NCBI GenBank assembly: GCA_023436305.1
Contig: JAEZJQ010000142.1
Coordinates: 54,389 to 118,388 of the forward strand
DNA: 64,000 nt
From: Bacillota bacterium
GTDB lineage: Bacteria > Bacillota > UBA4882 > UBA8346
Reading direction: 5' to 3'
Part shown: in pieces, positions 45,488-55,274 of the stretch
How positions within the stretch are numbered: position 1 is the stretch's first letter
Layout: each line of letters opens with the position of its first letter
Translations under genes and position numbers: made by a program
The notes under the pieces: model-generated
Seen by the model: the letters and a program-made list of their open reading frames with translations, nothing else
What the model was told of the DNA's origin: nothing
Database searches by the model: none

Positions 45488-45636
45488 AATAAAATGATTT
45501 ATTTCAGTTTTTTGCCTTATCAAAGCGAATCCCCACCATTTCAACTCTTTTTTCACCAGTCAGCAGGATTTAAAGATCCAAAGGCGAAATTAATTGAAGA
45601 ACAAAATCATTTCCTTAATTTATTGGAGGGTTTCAA

Positions 45637-45891
45637 ATGAAGACTACCGGAATCGTTCGCAAAGTCGATGAACTTGGCCGGATCGTTATCCCCAAGGAAA
45701 CCAGGGAACAACTTTATATCTCGATTAAAGACCCCTTGGAGATCTTTTTGGACGAAGAACAATCCGCCCTGATTTTAAAGAAATATATCCCGGGGTGTAT
45801 TTTTTGCGGTGAAATGAATGATGTGAAAAATTATAAGGATAAATTGGTTTGTACTCAGTGTATCTCGGAGATTGTAAAGGGGAACAAATAA
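45637..45891 (+). CDS. AbrB/SpoVT-type regulator with a Cys pair finger
   Basis: 84 residues. The swapped-hairpin domain MKTTGIVRKVDELGRIVIP with ETREQLYI is typical of AbrB/SpoVT, followed by a CIFCGE...CTQC zinc-ribbon-like tail. TTGGAGG precedes the ATG. AbrB-like proteins repress transition-phase and antibiotic genes in Bacillota. It is the first gene past the end of the PKS line, so regulation of it is plausible but unproven. Confidence 0.87.
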   Translation: MKTTGIVRKVDELGRIVIPKETREQLYISIKDPLEIFLDEEQSALILKKYIPGCIFCGEMNDVKNYKDKLVCTQCISEIVKGNK

Positions 45892-46034
45892 TATTCCTTG
45901 AAAATTATTTGCATAAAAACTTTAAAAAAAACTGTTAACCGATTCGTCCGGGAATTTTATTGATTGGTTGATTAATTTTGTTACATTGAAAAAAAGCCAA
46001 ATTAAAGCTTTCAATATAATATGCTTTATAATCC

Positions 46035-46061
46035 AAAAAACTGGTGATTAACCAGTTTTTT
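46035..46061. terminator. Bidirectional terminator between abrB-like gene and PKS
   Basis: AAAAAACTGGT / ACCAGTTTTTT with a 5-base loop, T-run on both strands. It sits between converging transcripts. Confidence 0.88.
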
Positions 46062-46188
46062 GATTTCGTTAAATTCAATAAAATAACACTCTGGACGAGA
46101 GCCAGAACTTGAAACCGGAATCTTAAGCATTTTCAAGAGTTTGTTTTGGCTTGGAATCAACAGTTAAGACATTTTATAGTTCTGAAAA

Positions 46189-49100
46189 TTACATAGACAT
46201 ACCTTTCTTGGAATACAATTCTTCGCAAAATGCCGAAATTATTGTGTAAGCTTTAGGTTCAGATAACAACCACATATGATTCGAAGAATCTACATCAATT
46301 AATTGAAATTGGGGAATTTGTTGCTGCCAGCCCTCCCAGTAATTTTTATTATAAAAGGAACAATCATCCTCTTTAAGTAAAAAATAAGGTTCTAATTCTC
46401 CATATAATAATCCGCTTTTATTCCGAAAATAATGACAAGTTACGGTTAAGGGATTCGGTAAGGGCAGAATATGAAAATTATGCTCTTGATAGGATTTTAC
46501 AACTTTTATATTACGTTGAATCATGGTATTTATTTGGATTTCCGTTTTCGTTAATCCACGTGCTTTGGCAAGAGTTATTAATTCCCCGATAAACGTTTCA
46601 TCTTCAATATTAAGATTTAACTCATCACGATGAATGAGTACTTTGCCAAGTTCTTCTGGTTTTTTTATTACGCTGGCCAACGCCATGTTAATTGTTTGTA
46701 AAATCAAGGTTCTATTGTTCCTTACCGGTGCTTCATTAATATTTGACGGTGAGTCCAACATAACAATTGTATCAACGGTTTCTCCCAATTCCTGCAATTG
46801 ACGTGTAATTTCATATGCCAAAACCCCACCTAAAGAGTATCCACCTAAATCATAAGGGCCAACTGGTTGTATGGATTGTATAATCTGAACATAATAAGAG
46901 GCCATTGCTTGAATTCCATATATTGGGGAGTAGTTGGTCATCCAACCCCGTGCTTGAATCCCATAAAAGGGCCGTTGAGTCTTTAAAGCAATCACTTGAT
47001 AAGATTCCACCCCGCCGAGCCCACCGTGAAACCAAAAAACAGGCTGGCCCATGGTGCCTTGATTGAGGCAAATCAGTTCCGGGAATTGCAAGCGGGCCAC
47101 GGCAGTGGAACGCCCGGATTCCGACCGCAACAATACCGGGTTTTCCCTATATTGTGGCCGTACCGAATTAATAATATCTTGAATGGTTTTATATTCCTGA
47201 AATCCGGCCAAATTGATTGATGAATCCACCTGACTTTGCAAATGCTGTAACAATTGCATGAACATAATTGAATCCAACCCATATTGAGCCAAAGGTTTAT
47301 TAAGATTCAATTCCGAGGGCGCCAATCCCAATAGGTGGGATATGATCTCAACGACTTTGGCCGGTAAAGTGGAACCGGGGTGCGTTTCTGTAGTGTCCCT
47401 GTTATTTAATGATTGATGCCACTCCGCCACTACGTTCGATTCCTGTCCAGACTCGACCCAGCAACGGCGTTCCTCAAACGGATAGGTAGGTAGGGATATG
47501 CGGCGGACTTCTTCCCCTTCATGAAGTGATTCCCAGGGAATCCGGCCTCCTTTGGCCCAATAATGCGCTATTTTTTCTAGGTTGTTTTCCTTTAAAAGCA
47601 ATTCAACAATCATTTCTTCAACTTTTCCCGAAAGCAGGTCGTTGATCCCGAAACGATCGTTTTCCAGGTCCCCGATATAAAATGGCACCAAAGTCTCCGC
47701 CTGATTGTCATCTCTGGTGGAATTTAGGTAGGCCTTGAGGCCGTGGATTAATTCTTCCCTGTTTTTAATTACCATGGCGAGCCGGAATGGCATCGCTTCA
47801 CGTCCCACCTGAAGTGTATAGGCAACATCGGATAAGGAAAGTTCTCTTTTTCGTTCGATAAACGCCAGCATTTGCCGGACAACCGCCACCAATCTGTCCT
47901 GGGTCTTCCCCGAAAAGATCATAATCAGCGGTGAAGTTACGGCGGGAATCGGAAACTGTACCGCTTGAGGAGCCAGATATTCTTCGATCACGGTGTGGGC
48001 ATTAGTACCGTTAGTTCCTGTCGTACTAATCGCACCCATTCTGGGCCGATTATCAGTCGGTTCCCATTTTCGATTTTTCAGGCTCGGAATAAACGGGCTC
48101 GCTTTAAAATTAATATATTCATTATTGGATTCATAATTGTGCATCGCTAAAATCGTCCGGTTTTGCATGGCCATGACCATGCTAATCAGGCTGACCACGC
48201 CTGAAGCTGCAAAAGTATGACCTATCAAAGGTTTAATCGATCCGATGGCGCAATATTGCTTTTGATCCGTATATTTGCCAAACGCATTGGTTAATGCCTC
48301 AATCTCGACGGGATCTCCCAGTTTTGATCCAAGGCTTTGGGGAATAATATACTGAATATACATTGGATCAATATGATGCTTGTCGTAAATGTCTTTCATT
48401 AATTTCGCCTGGCTATCCGGATTTGGAGCTGTTATGCCATTGCCTTTCCCGTTATAATTGACACCACTGGCTTTAACGCATCCGTAAATATGATCTTTAT
48501 CCGATATTGCTTTTGATAACGGTTTAAGTAAAATAACCGCCACCGCTTCACTAGGTACCATCCCGTTGGCACGTTGGTCGAATACATAGCTTTTCCCTTC
48601 CGGGGAAAGCATGTCCGCTTGACTCAAACCGATATGTATTAATGGAGTAATGAGTAAATTTACCCCGCCGGCCAGGGCTATCTCACAATCACCTTGACGC
48701 AAGGCTTGACAGGCCTGATGAATAGCCGCCAGACCGGAGGAACACGCCGCCGCGATAGCTAGATTGGGGCCTTTTAAATCTAATTTATAGGCAATACGCG
48801 CGGGTAAAGTAGCATTTTGATTGTTACTGATAAACCCGGAAGCCCCCAGTAAACCATAATCTCCCTCTTCAACGCCGACATAAACTCCACATGACTTTCC
48901 TTTAATATGTTCCCCCATATATCCGGCATCCTCAAAACAACGCCATGCTTCCTCCAAAAATAACCGTTGTCGGGGATCAATAAGCTCGGCCTCTTTAGGG
49001 GAAATTTCAAAAAACAGGGGATCAAAGTGATCGATATCAGCGATAAAGCCACCCCACTTGGAATTGGTTTTCCCTGTTTCGAGGTGAGGATCTCCGTAAA

Positions 49101-52100
49101 AATTACGCCAATCCCAACGCTGAGGGGGAATCTCCGTAATGCAATTCTTGCCGTTTACTAGGTTGTTCCACAATTCCTCCACAGTACCAGCATTTGGGAA
49201 TCGTCCACTCATGCCAATAATGGCAATAGGTTCCAAATTACTTGACGAAGTATCCCTCACTGGAAATCCGGAGGAGCGGGCGCGGCTTCCCGGTGCTCGC
49301 CGTTTAGAGGCCATCGATATCACGGGAGCCTCAGGCTGGGTAGCCGATTCCATATGAACTGGCATATCGGCTTCTTCCAGGTAAAATTTCCGGATCACTT
49401 CTTGATGCTCGGTTAGAAAGTATTGAATTAGTTTTTCTATCGAGGAATACTTAAAAAACAGGGCCGGTGTTATTCCATCAATTCCATAATGTTTGATTAA
49501 CTGGATGGCCAATTGGGTTAAACCAATCGAATTAAAACCGAAATCCGCTAGGTTTTTCTCGCGATTGATCTTATCGCGCGGGATTTTAAGTAACCGGTTG
49601 ATATTCCCTTTCAGATCCCACTCCAGGCATTGCTCTAAACTTAATCCCTTAATTTCGGTCCGCCTTTCGCGGGCTTGGTTCTGCGCATTGGCATGGATAG
49701 GCGCACCGCCGGAAGGAATCGTTTTTGAGGCTTCCGGACCGGTTTGTGCCCCTAAAAGTATTGGCGCAAGTTGTCGAAGATCGCCCTCCAAAACCATTAT
49801 TTGATCCTTGCCGGAGGTTATACCAAGATATAGAGTACGGATGCCGGTTTGGGTCGCCATGGGGACCAACCCCGAGTTTTGAGTCATTAGCTTCTCGGTC
49901 GCTTCATCGACGCGCATCCCGCCTTCTTTCCATAGCGGCCAGTTAATCGATAATGTTTTCCCCTTCCGTTGATTGGAAGCCACCAGGACATTTCGGTATC
50001 CGGCGTAGGCATCCATAAAAGCGTTGGCTGCAGAATAATCAGCCTGGCCCAAACCGCCTATGCTTCCCGCAATCGAAGAGAAAAGTACGAAGAAGTCCAG
50101 ATTTAGTTCCTTGCTGGCCGTGTCCAAATTTACCAATCCGGTGACTTTGGGAGCTAGAACTTCTAATATTTCTTCCCTCGTCTTTTTGACGATGTAGTTG
50201 TCGCGAATCACTCCTGCGCCATGGATAATGCCGTGGAGACCCCCAAAATCATTCTTGATGCTTTGGATTAAACTGTCAATTGATTTCTTATCGACCACAT
50301 CCACTTGCTTGTATATGATCCGGGCACCCAAGGCCTCAAGTTCTTTAATTTGGGTTTGTTTACTCCCGCCAAGTGGTGATCGTCCCGCAAGAACTACCGT
50401 CGCGTTTTTGGCTTTACGGGTTATTTCGCTCGCAAATATGAATCCGAGTCCACCAGCACCTCCGGTAATCAAATAGATACCCCCGTCTTTCCAGGGGATG
50501 CTTTTTACTTCCTCGATAGGCCCTTCTGCGGTTATTAATTCTCCCCACCCGCTAACCCATCGTTTACCGCCTCGATACCGAATTTCAGTGTTATCCGGAC
50601 TGCGCCGGTTCTCTTCCAGTTTAGCCGGAATTTCTTTAGGATCTTCATCGGGATCCACTTCAATAAGCTGCCCGATAAATTTCGGATTCTCCAAACGAGC
50701 GGTTTTTAGAAGTCCGGAGAGCCCACTGCAGAGTTGGGCTTCACCTTGATTCGGAATTAGAATCTGGACCAATACCCGACCCGCTAACTGGTTTTTGAAT
50801 ACATTTTGAATTTGGTCGAAAACCAGGGTTACATAAGTTTGGAACCGTTTAGCGATGCTTTTTTGTTTGGATTGTAATATTAGGCATTGAACGCCATGCA
50901 TCCCGTTCTCAATGTTTTCCCGGATCTGCGTAGATGCTTCAACACCATCCATCTCGCAGAGAATCACCAAATGTTGCATATCAGTGGGGGCCTTTGCTTC
51001 ACTGGTAACGGTTTGTTCTTTCCAATCTGCTTGAAGCATTAGTGTCCGAAGAGCTATTAACGGCTTTTCCGGTTCCAAAACAGCCTTGCCTTTTAATATT
51101 CGCGATGAATATCCCTTCATTCTCGCCAAAATCGTTCCCTGTTCATCGCAGATGTCGATATCCAATTTTAATGCCGGCCCATATCCGCCCGCCTGCATGC
51201 TTCCATGCGTTTTATCCCCCGCTTGATTGCTGTCACGGATTTGAGCCAGAATCCACATAGGGGAATTACCTTTATCGAAGATCTCAAGCTCTTGTAATTC
51301 CATAGGTAAAGACGGTTTAAACTCGCCCAATCCGTCTATGAAACCGATTGACGCCTGTAAAGCCGAAGCCAAACCGGGATGCAGGACAAATTGGCCTTGT
51401 GTATCCGGGGTCGCGACGAACGTGGAAAGCTTCACCAATAATTGATCCTGCCCGACATATATCATCTCAATTCCTTGTTGTCGGGAATCACAATCAATCC
51501 CTGATCCTTGAAATGCTTCGTATACATCAGTACCTGAAAATACTTTTCCAGTACATTGGGATTGTAAGTCCTTAAGATCCAAGGTTGGAACTTTGGTAAA
51601 CGCAGTCAATACGGCGGTACCCTGGTTATAAATTATCGGTCCGGTACCATCACCCTCGGATGCGCCGGATTTATGTGATGACCCATAAATCTCATAGGTA
51701 ATCTCACCATTCTCTTCGGGAAATAGTCCAATATGTACCTTAACCGGTTGATCTCCCACCGTTAATAGTTGATACCATACGATATTCGTGAGCCGAATCT
51801 TGGTCCGGCCTCCCGCTAAAGGTTCCGCGGCTTGTTCCACCGCCGCCCGGGCCATTTCCAGATAGGCCACTGCGGGCAAAATCCGCCGGCTTTTCTCATC
51901 ATGGCCCGCAAGGAAAAACTCCCCACCCGTGAAGGTCGAACTGAACCTGTATTCCAAAAGGTTGGAGGTGTTTTGATGCAATAATGGATGGATAAAGGCA
52001 GCCGTAGCCAGGCTTGCCGTATTCCTTGGCTTGATATCGACCTGCGGCACCCAATACCGTTCCCGGTCAAAAGGATAGGTTGGGAGACTGATACGTTGCG

Positions 52101-55100
52101 GTTTAGCTTCCCGGTAAAATAACTCCCAATCGATTGCATATCCTTTAACCCACAATTCCGCTATTTTTCTTAAATTGTTTTTGGTGATCCATTTTTGAAT
52201 CAGCTCCAGGGAATCCTGATCCGAACTTAATAAATCAATGGTTTCCTTGCCGTGCTTGACTTGTCCTTGCCAATAATTATCATCGATGGATTTTCCTTCA
52301 ATAAAGGTTTTTATTTTTACAATGAGTTCCGGAATATCCTTCACCAGAAATGCTACCCGTTCTTCCATCGCTTCGCGTCCCACTTGTAAAGTAAATGCTA
52401 AATCGGATAAATTAATCTCCTGAAACTTTCCTTTCGTTTCTGCTTGGTGCTTTTCGGAATCTTGGGACATAGATAATAGAAACTTCTGTAATTTTCCGGC
52501 GTAAGCTTGCAAACGTTCCTTATTCTTGGCGGATAACGGGATAATCACCGGTTTGGCTTCTCCGTCTAGGATGGCCGGGGGTTGTTGGGGTATATCTTCG
52601 GAAATGTATTCTTCTAAAATGATATGGGCGTTTGAACCTGAAGCCCCAAAAGAACTTAAGCCCGCCCGGCGTGGATAAGTATTTTTACGGCCATTTTCGA
52701 TAATCAAAGGTTGTTTCCATTCCTCGGTTTGATGTTGGACATAAAACGGGGATTGCTTAAAATCAATATATGGGTTTACCTCCTCCGAGTGTAAGGACGG
52801 TACCAGGGTTTTATTATATAGCTGCAAGATTACCTTATGCAAACCGCTAATCCCCGCAGCTGACTCAGCATGGCCGATATTCGACTTCACCGAACCAATC
52901 GCGCAAAACTCCCGATCTTGAGTATATTGGTGGTAAGCTTTTACTAGACCTTGAATTTCAATGGGATCCCCCAATGACGTTCCCGTCCCGTGAGCTTCAA
53001 CATAGCTGATGGTTCGTGGATGAATTCCCGTTTTTTCCAAACAGGCCGTAATCATATCCGCTTGCGCTACCGGACTTGGCACTGTAATCCCGCTCACGGT
53101 TCCCACGTGGTTGATGGCGGAACCTTTAATCACGGCATAAATATGATCCCGGTCTTTTATCGCTTTAGATAACGGCTTTAACAGGACTACACCAATTCCT
53201 TCTCCTGAAACATAACCATCACCTCCCTTACCGAAAGTGCGACAATAACCATCACTGGAATGCATATCCCCCATTCCATAGGACATATATTTGCCGGGAT
53301 GTAAGGATAAATTGACTCCACCCGCCAAAGCCACCTCGCATTCCCCGCGCTTGATACTTTCCGTGGCCAAATGGACAGCGGTGAGTGATGACGAACATAC
53401 CGTGTCAACCGCCATACTGGGGCCGTGAAAATTGCAAAAATACGAGACTCGGTTGGCAATGGGCGCACAGTTCAATGATAGTGGAAAGACCTGCCCATGA
53501 AATAGCGCTTCGGCGCCTACCAGGGTATAATCTTTATGCATGACCCCGACAAATACCCCTACCGGTTGCCTTTTATTCGGGCCTGCCGGCGCAACCAGGG
53601 TTTTGGGCGTATAACCCCCATTTTCGATGGATTCCCAACATATCTCTAAAAACAAGCGTTCCTGAGGATCCATCCATTCCGCTTCCCGTGGTGATATTCT
53701 GAAGAATTGGGGGTCAAAGTAATCCGGATTATCGATAAAACCACCCCATCTGGAGATCGGTTTTCCCGAAGGCGATTTCCAGCCGTCAAACAGATGCGGA
53801 TCCCAACGGGATTGGGGGATTTCCCGGATGCAATCTTTACCCGCTTTTAAATTGAGCCAGAATTCTTCAAGGTTTTCGGCCTCCGGATAACGGCCGGCCA
53901 TTCCTATCACCGCAATTTCATCCTCGGCTTGCCTGAAAACATAAACACTTGGCGCTTCATAGATGGAAATCTCCGGAGGGGAACTTATCAGTAGTTGGTT
54001 TTCGGACGAAACCGGATCTCCTAATAATTCCGGTTCGGAATCATGCTTTATTGCACCAGGCCGGTCCAATTGGGATGGATAATTCTCGTCGAGATACTTG
54101 GCCAATTCCTCGATTGTCGTGTATTCAAACATCAAGGTCGGGGGTAAGGTTGCCTTCGTTCTCGTTTCAATCGCTTTGACAACCTCCAATAATCCGGGTG
54201 AGTCCAACCCCATTTCATAATAGCCAATCTGAGTTTCAATTTGTTCGGCCGGTTTTTTTAATCGTTCCGCCAACAACTGTCGTAAAAAGAATTCGGTTTC
54301 GGTGGAAGTTCCCGTTACCAAAGCTTTAGGTTTTTTAACTGTTCGGGAATTCGGGCGGGTTTCCGTGATAATCTTGGTGTTTTCCCCGCGGTTGGGATTG
54401 ATTAAATCCGAACTTCGTACCAATTTATTGGCGTAATTTTTTAGTTGGGCTACTTTCTGTCCGGATTCGTCAAAAAACTCCATCGTTTGATAAACAAGTT
54501 CTTTTTTCCGTTGGATGGATGAAGCTTGAATCCGCGTTATACAATTTTTTTGGAATAGTGCCGAAGCCCGGAAGGATTCATAAAAAAAGGGCAGGAATAA
54601 TCGGTGCTCGGCCGCCACGAGGGAGGAAAACAATACGGATGAACCGACGCCGCTGCCATCAATGAGCGTGGGGTGAAACATGGCATCGCCGGCGCCGGGG
54701 AGAGCGCTTTTCCCCAGAGATATATCAATTAAAACCGCGGTCCCGATATCGTAAATGATTCCTTCCGCTTTCATAAATTCAGTATGAGTCAATTCCTGGC
54801 GCCGGCATTGTTCATAGAGTTCCTCCAAATTGATAATTTTTTGGGCGGATTGTTTGACTTCATCCAGATCCAGGGTTTCTTCAAACATACTCTTGCCGGC
54901 CCGATGCATTTCCGCGGTGATGTATCGTTTTTTATTCATAGCCAAGGTTCCGTTACGTTGTTCTTGGCCTTCCACAACAATATGCCATTGTCTTTCGTTT
55001 AATTCGACGCACTCAATGCTTAGCATGACGGCATAGTCTTGTCCTACAGTCAGTGGATTATAAATCGATAAATTACGAAGTTCAAGTTCGGTAAAGTCAA

Positions 55101-55227
55101 TATTATTATCCCGGAATATTTGATATAACATATCGATATACGCCAGACCAGGCAATAATTCTTGATCATAAACTTTGTGATTCTTTAAAATCGGATGATT
55201 AATACTTATCAGAAATTGGGTTTTCAA
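46189..55227 (-). CDS. Trans-AT polyketide synthase, terminal subunit with thioesterase
   Basis: 3012 residues, TTG start with GGGAGG eight bases upstream. Domain order, by approximate residue: DH 1-270 (His in NHKVYDQELLP, Asp in HPTLIDG); ACP 315-385 (Ser in GLDS, 341); KS 437-865 (Cys in DTVCSSS, HGTGT, NIGHAE: active); a post-KS linker; DH 1079-1390 (His in GHDEKSRRILP kept, but HPGLASALQ lacks the Asp); KR 1480-1760 (GGAGGLG, DYSAAN); ACP near 1897 (GFNS); KS 1997-2420 (Cys in AACSSG, but the HGTGT position reads PQSLGSK: no His); ACP near 2649 (GLDSI); TE 2735-3005 (GYSLGG, LDSP, NHMW). No AT domain, so acyl groups come from a separate AT. It carries on from the upstream PKS protein, completing a split bimodule with its DH-ACP. 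The TE releases the chain as acid or lactone. Confidence 0.95.
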   Translation of the reverse strand: MKTQFLISINHPILKNHKVYDQELLPGLAYIDMLYQIFRDNNIDFTELELRNLSIYNPLTVGQDYAVMLSIECVELNERQWHIVVEGQEQRNGTLAMNKKRYITAEMHRAGKSMFEETLDLDEVKQSAQKIINLEELYEQCRRQELTHTEFMKAEGIIYDIGTAVLIDISLGKSALPGAGDAMFHPTLIDGSGVGSSVLFSSLVAAEHRLFLPFFYESFRASALFQKNCITRIQASSIQRKKELVYQTMEFFDESGQKVAQLKNYANKLVRSSDLINPNRGENTKIITETRPNSRTVKKPKALVTGTSTETEFFLRQLLAERLKKPAEQIETQIGYYEMGLDSPGLLEVVKAIETRTKATLPPTLMFEYTTIEELAKYLDENYPSQLDRPGAIKHDSEPELLGDPVSSENQLLISSPPEISIYEAPSVYVFRQAEDEIAVIGMAGRYPEAENLEEFWLNLKAGKDCIREIPQSRWDPHLFDGWKSPSGKPISRWGGFIDNPDYFDPQFFRISPREAEWMDPQERLFLEICWESIENGGYTPKTLVAPAGPNKRQPVGVFVGVMHKDYTLVGAEALFHGQVFPLSLNCAPIANRVSYFCNFHGPSMAVDTVCSSSLTAVHLATESIKRGECEVALAGGVNLSLHPGKYMSYGMGDMHSSDGYCRTFGKGGDGYVSGEGIGVVLLKPLSKAIKDRDHIYAVIKGSAINHVGTVSGITVPSPVAQADMITACLEKTGIHPRTISYVEAHGTGTSLGDPIEIQGLVKAYHQYTQDREFCAIGSVKSNIGHAESAAGISGLHKVILQLYNKTLVPSLHSEEVNPYIDFKQSPFYVQHQTEEWKQPLIIENGRKNTYPRRAGLSSFGASGSNAHIILEEYISEDIPQQPPAILDGEAKPVIIPLSAKNKERLQAYAGKLQKFLLSMSQDSEKHQAETKGKFQEINLSDLAFTLQVGREAMEERVAFLVKDIPELIVKIKTFIEGKSIDDNYWQGQVKHGKETIDLLSSDQDSLELIQKWITKNNLRKIAELWVKGYAIDWELFYREAKPQRISLPTYPFDRERYWVPQVDIKPRNTASLATAAFIHPLLHQNTSNLLEYRFSSTFTGGEFFLAGHDEKSRRILPAVAYLEMARAAVEQAAEPLAGGRTKIRLTNIVWYQLLTVGDQPVKVHIGLFPEENGEITYEIYGSSHKSGASEGDGTGPIIYNQGTAVLTAFTKVPTLDLKDLQSQCTGKVFSGTDVYEAFQGSGIDCDSRQQGIEMIYVGQDQLLVKLSTFVATPDTQGQFVLHPGLASALQASIGFIDGLGEFKPSLPMELQELEIFDKGNSPMWILAQIRDSNQAGDKTHGSMQAGGYGPALKLDIDICDEQGTILARMKGYSSRILKGKAVLEPEKPLIALRTLMLQADWKEQTVTSEAKAPTDMQHLVILCEMDGVEASTQIRENIENGMHGVQCLILQSKQKSIAKRFQTYVTLVFDQIQNVFKNQLAGRVLVQILIPNQGEAQLCSGLSGLLKTARLENPKFIGQLIEVDPDEDPKEIPAKLEENRRSPDNTEIRYRGGKRWVSGWGELITAEGPIEEVKSIPWKDGGIYLITGGAGGLGFIFASEITRKAKNATVVLAGRSPLGGSKQTQIKELEALGARIIYKQVDVVDKKSIDSLIQSIKNDFGGLHGIIHGAGVIRDNYIVKKTREEILEVLAPKVTGLVNLDTASKELNLDFFVLFSSIAGSIGGLGQADYSAANAFMDAYAGYRNVLVASNQRKGKTLSINWPLWKEGGMRVDEATEKLMTQNSGLVPMATQTGIRTLYLGITSGKDQIMVLEGDLRQLAPILLGAQTGPEASKTIPSGGAPIHANAQNQARERRTEIKGLSLEQCLEWDLKGNINRLLKIPRDKINREKNLADFGFNSIGLTQLAIQLIKHYGIDGITPALFFKYSSIEKLIQYFLTEHQEVIRKFYLEEADMPVHMESATQPEAPVISMASKRRAPGSRARSSGFPVRDTSSSNLEPIAIIGMSGRFPNAGTVEELWNNLVNGKNCITEIPPQRWDWRNFYGDPHLETGKTNSKWGGFIADIDHFDPLFFEISPKEAELIDPRQRLFLEEAWRCFEDAGYMGEHIKGKSCGVYVGVEEGDYGLLGASGFISNNQNATLPARIAYKLDLKGPNLAIAAACSSGLAAIHQACQALRQGDCEIALAGGVNLLITPLIHIGLSQADMLSPEGKSYVFDQRANGMVPSEAVAVILLKPLSKAISDKDHIYGCVKASGVNYNGKGNGITAPNPDSQAKLMKDIYDKHHIDPMYIQYIIPQSLGSKLGDPVEIEALTNAFGKYTDQKQYCAIGSIKPLIGHTFAASGVVSLISMVMAMQNRTILAMHNYESNNEYINFKASPFIPSLKNRKWEPTDNRPRMGAISTTGTNGTNAHTVIEEYLAPQAVQFPIPAVTSPLIMIFSGKTQDRLVAVVRQMLAFIERKRELSLSDVAYTLQVGREAMPFRLAMVIKNREELIHGLKAYLNSTRDDNQAETLVPFYIGDLENDRFGINDLLSGKVEEMIVELLLKENNLEKIAHYWAKGGRIPWESLHEGEEVRRISLPTYPFEERRCWVESGQESNVVAEWHQSLNNRDTTETHPGSTLPAKVVEIISHLLGLAPSELNLNKPLAQYGLDSIMFMQLLQHLQSQVDSSINLAGFQEYKTIQDIINSVRPQYRENPVLLRSESGRSTAVARLQFPELICLNQGTMGQPVFWFHGGLGGVESYQVIALKTQRPFYGIQARGWMTNYSPIYGIQAMASYYVQIIQSIQPVGPYDLGGYSLGGVLAYEITRQLQELGETVDTIVMLDSPSNINEAPVRNNRTLILQTINMALASVIKKPEELGKVLIHRDELNLNIEDETFIGELITLAKARGLTKTEIQINTMIQRNIKVVKSYQEHNFHILPLPNPLTVTCHYFRNKSGLLYGELEPYFLLKEDDCSFYNKNYWEGWQQQIPQFQLIDVDSSNHMWLLSEPKAYTIISAFCEELYSKKGMSM

Positions 55228-55274
55228 TAATTGATCCTCCCTCGTTTTTATTTTTCCAAAAAATACCTGTTAAT

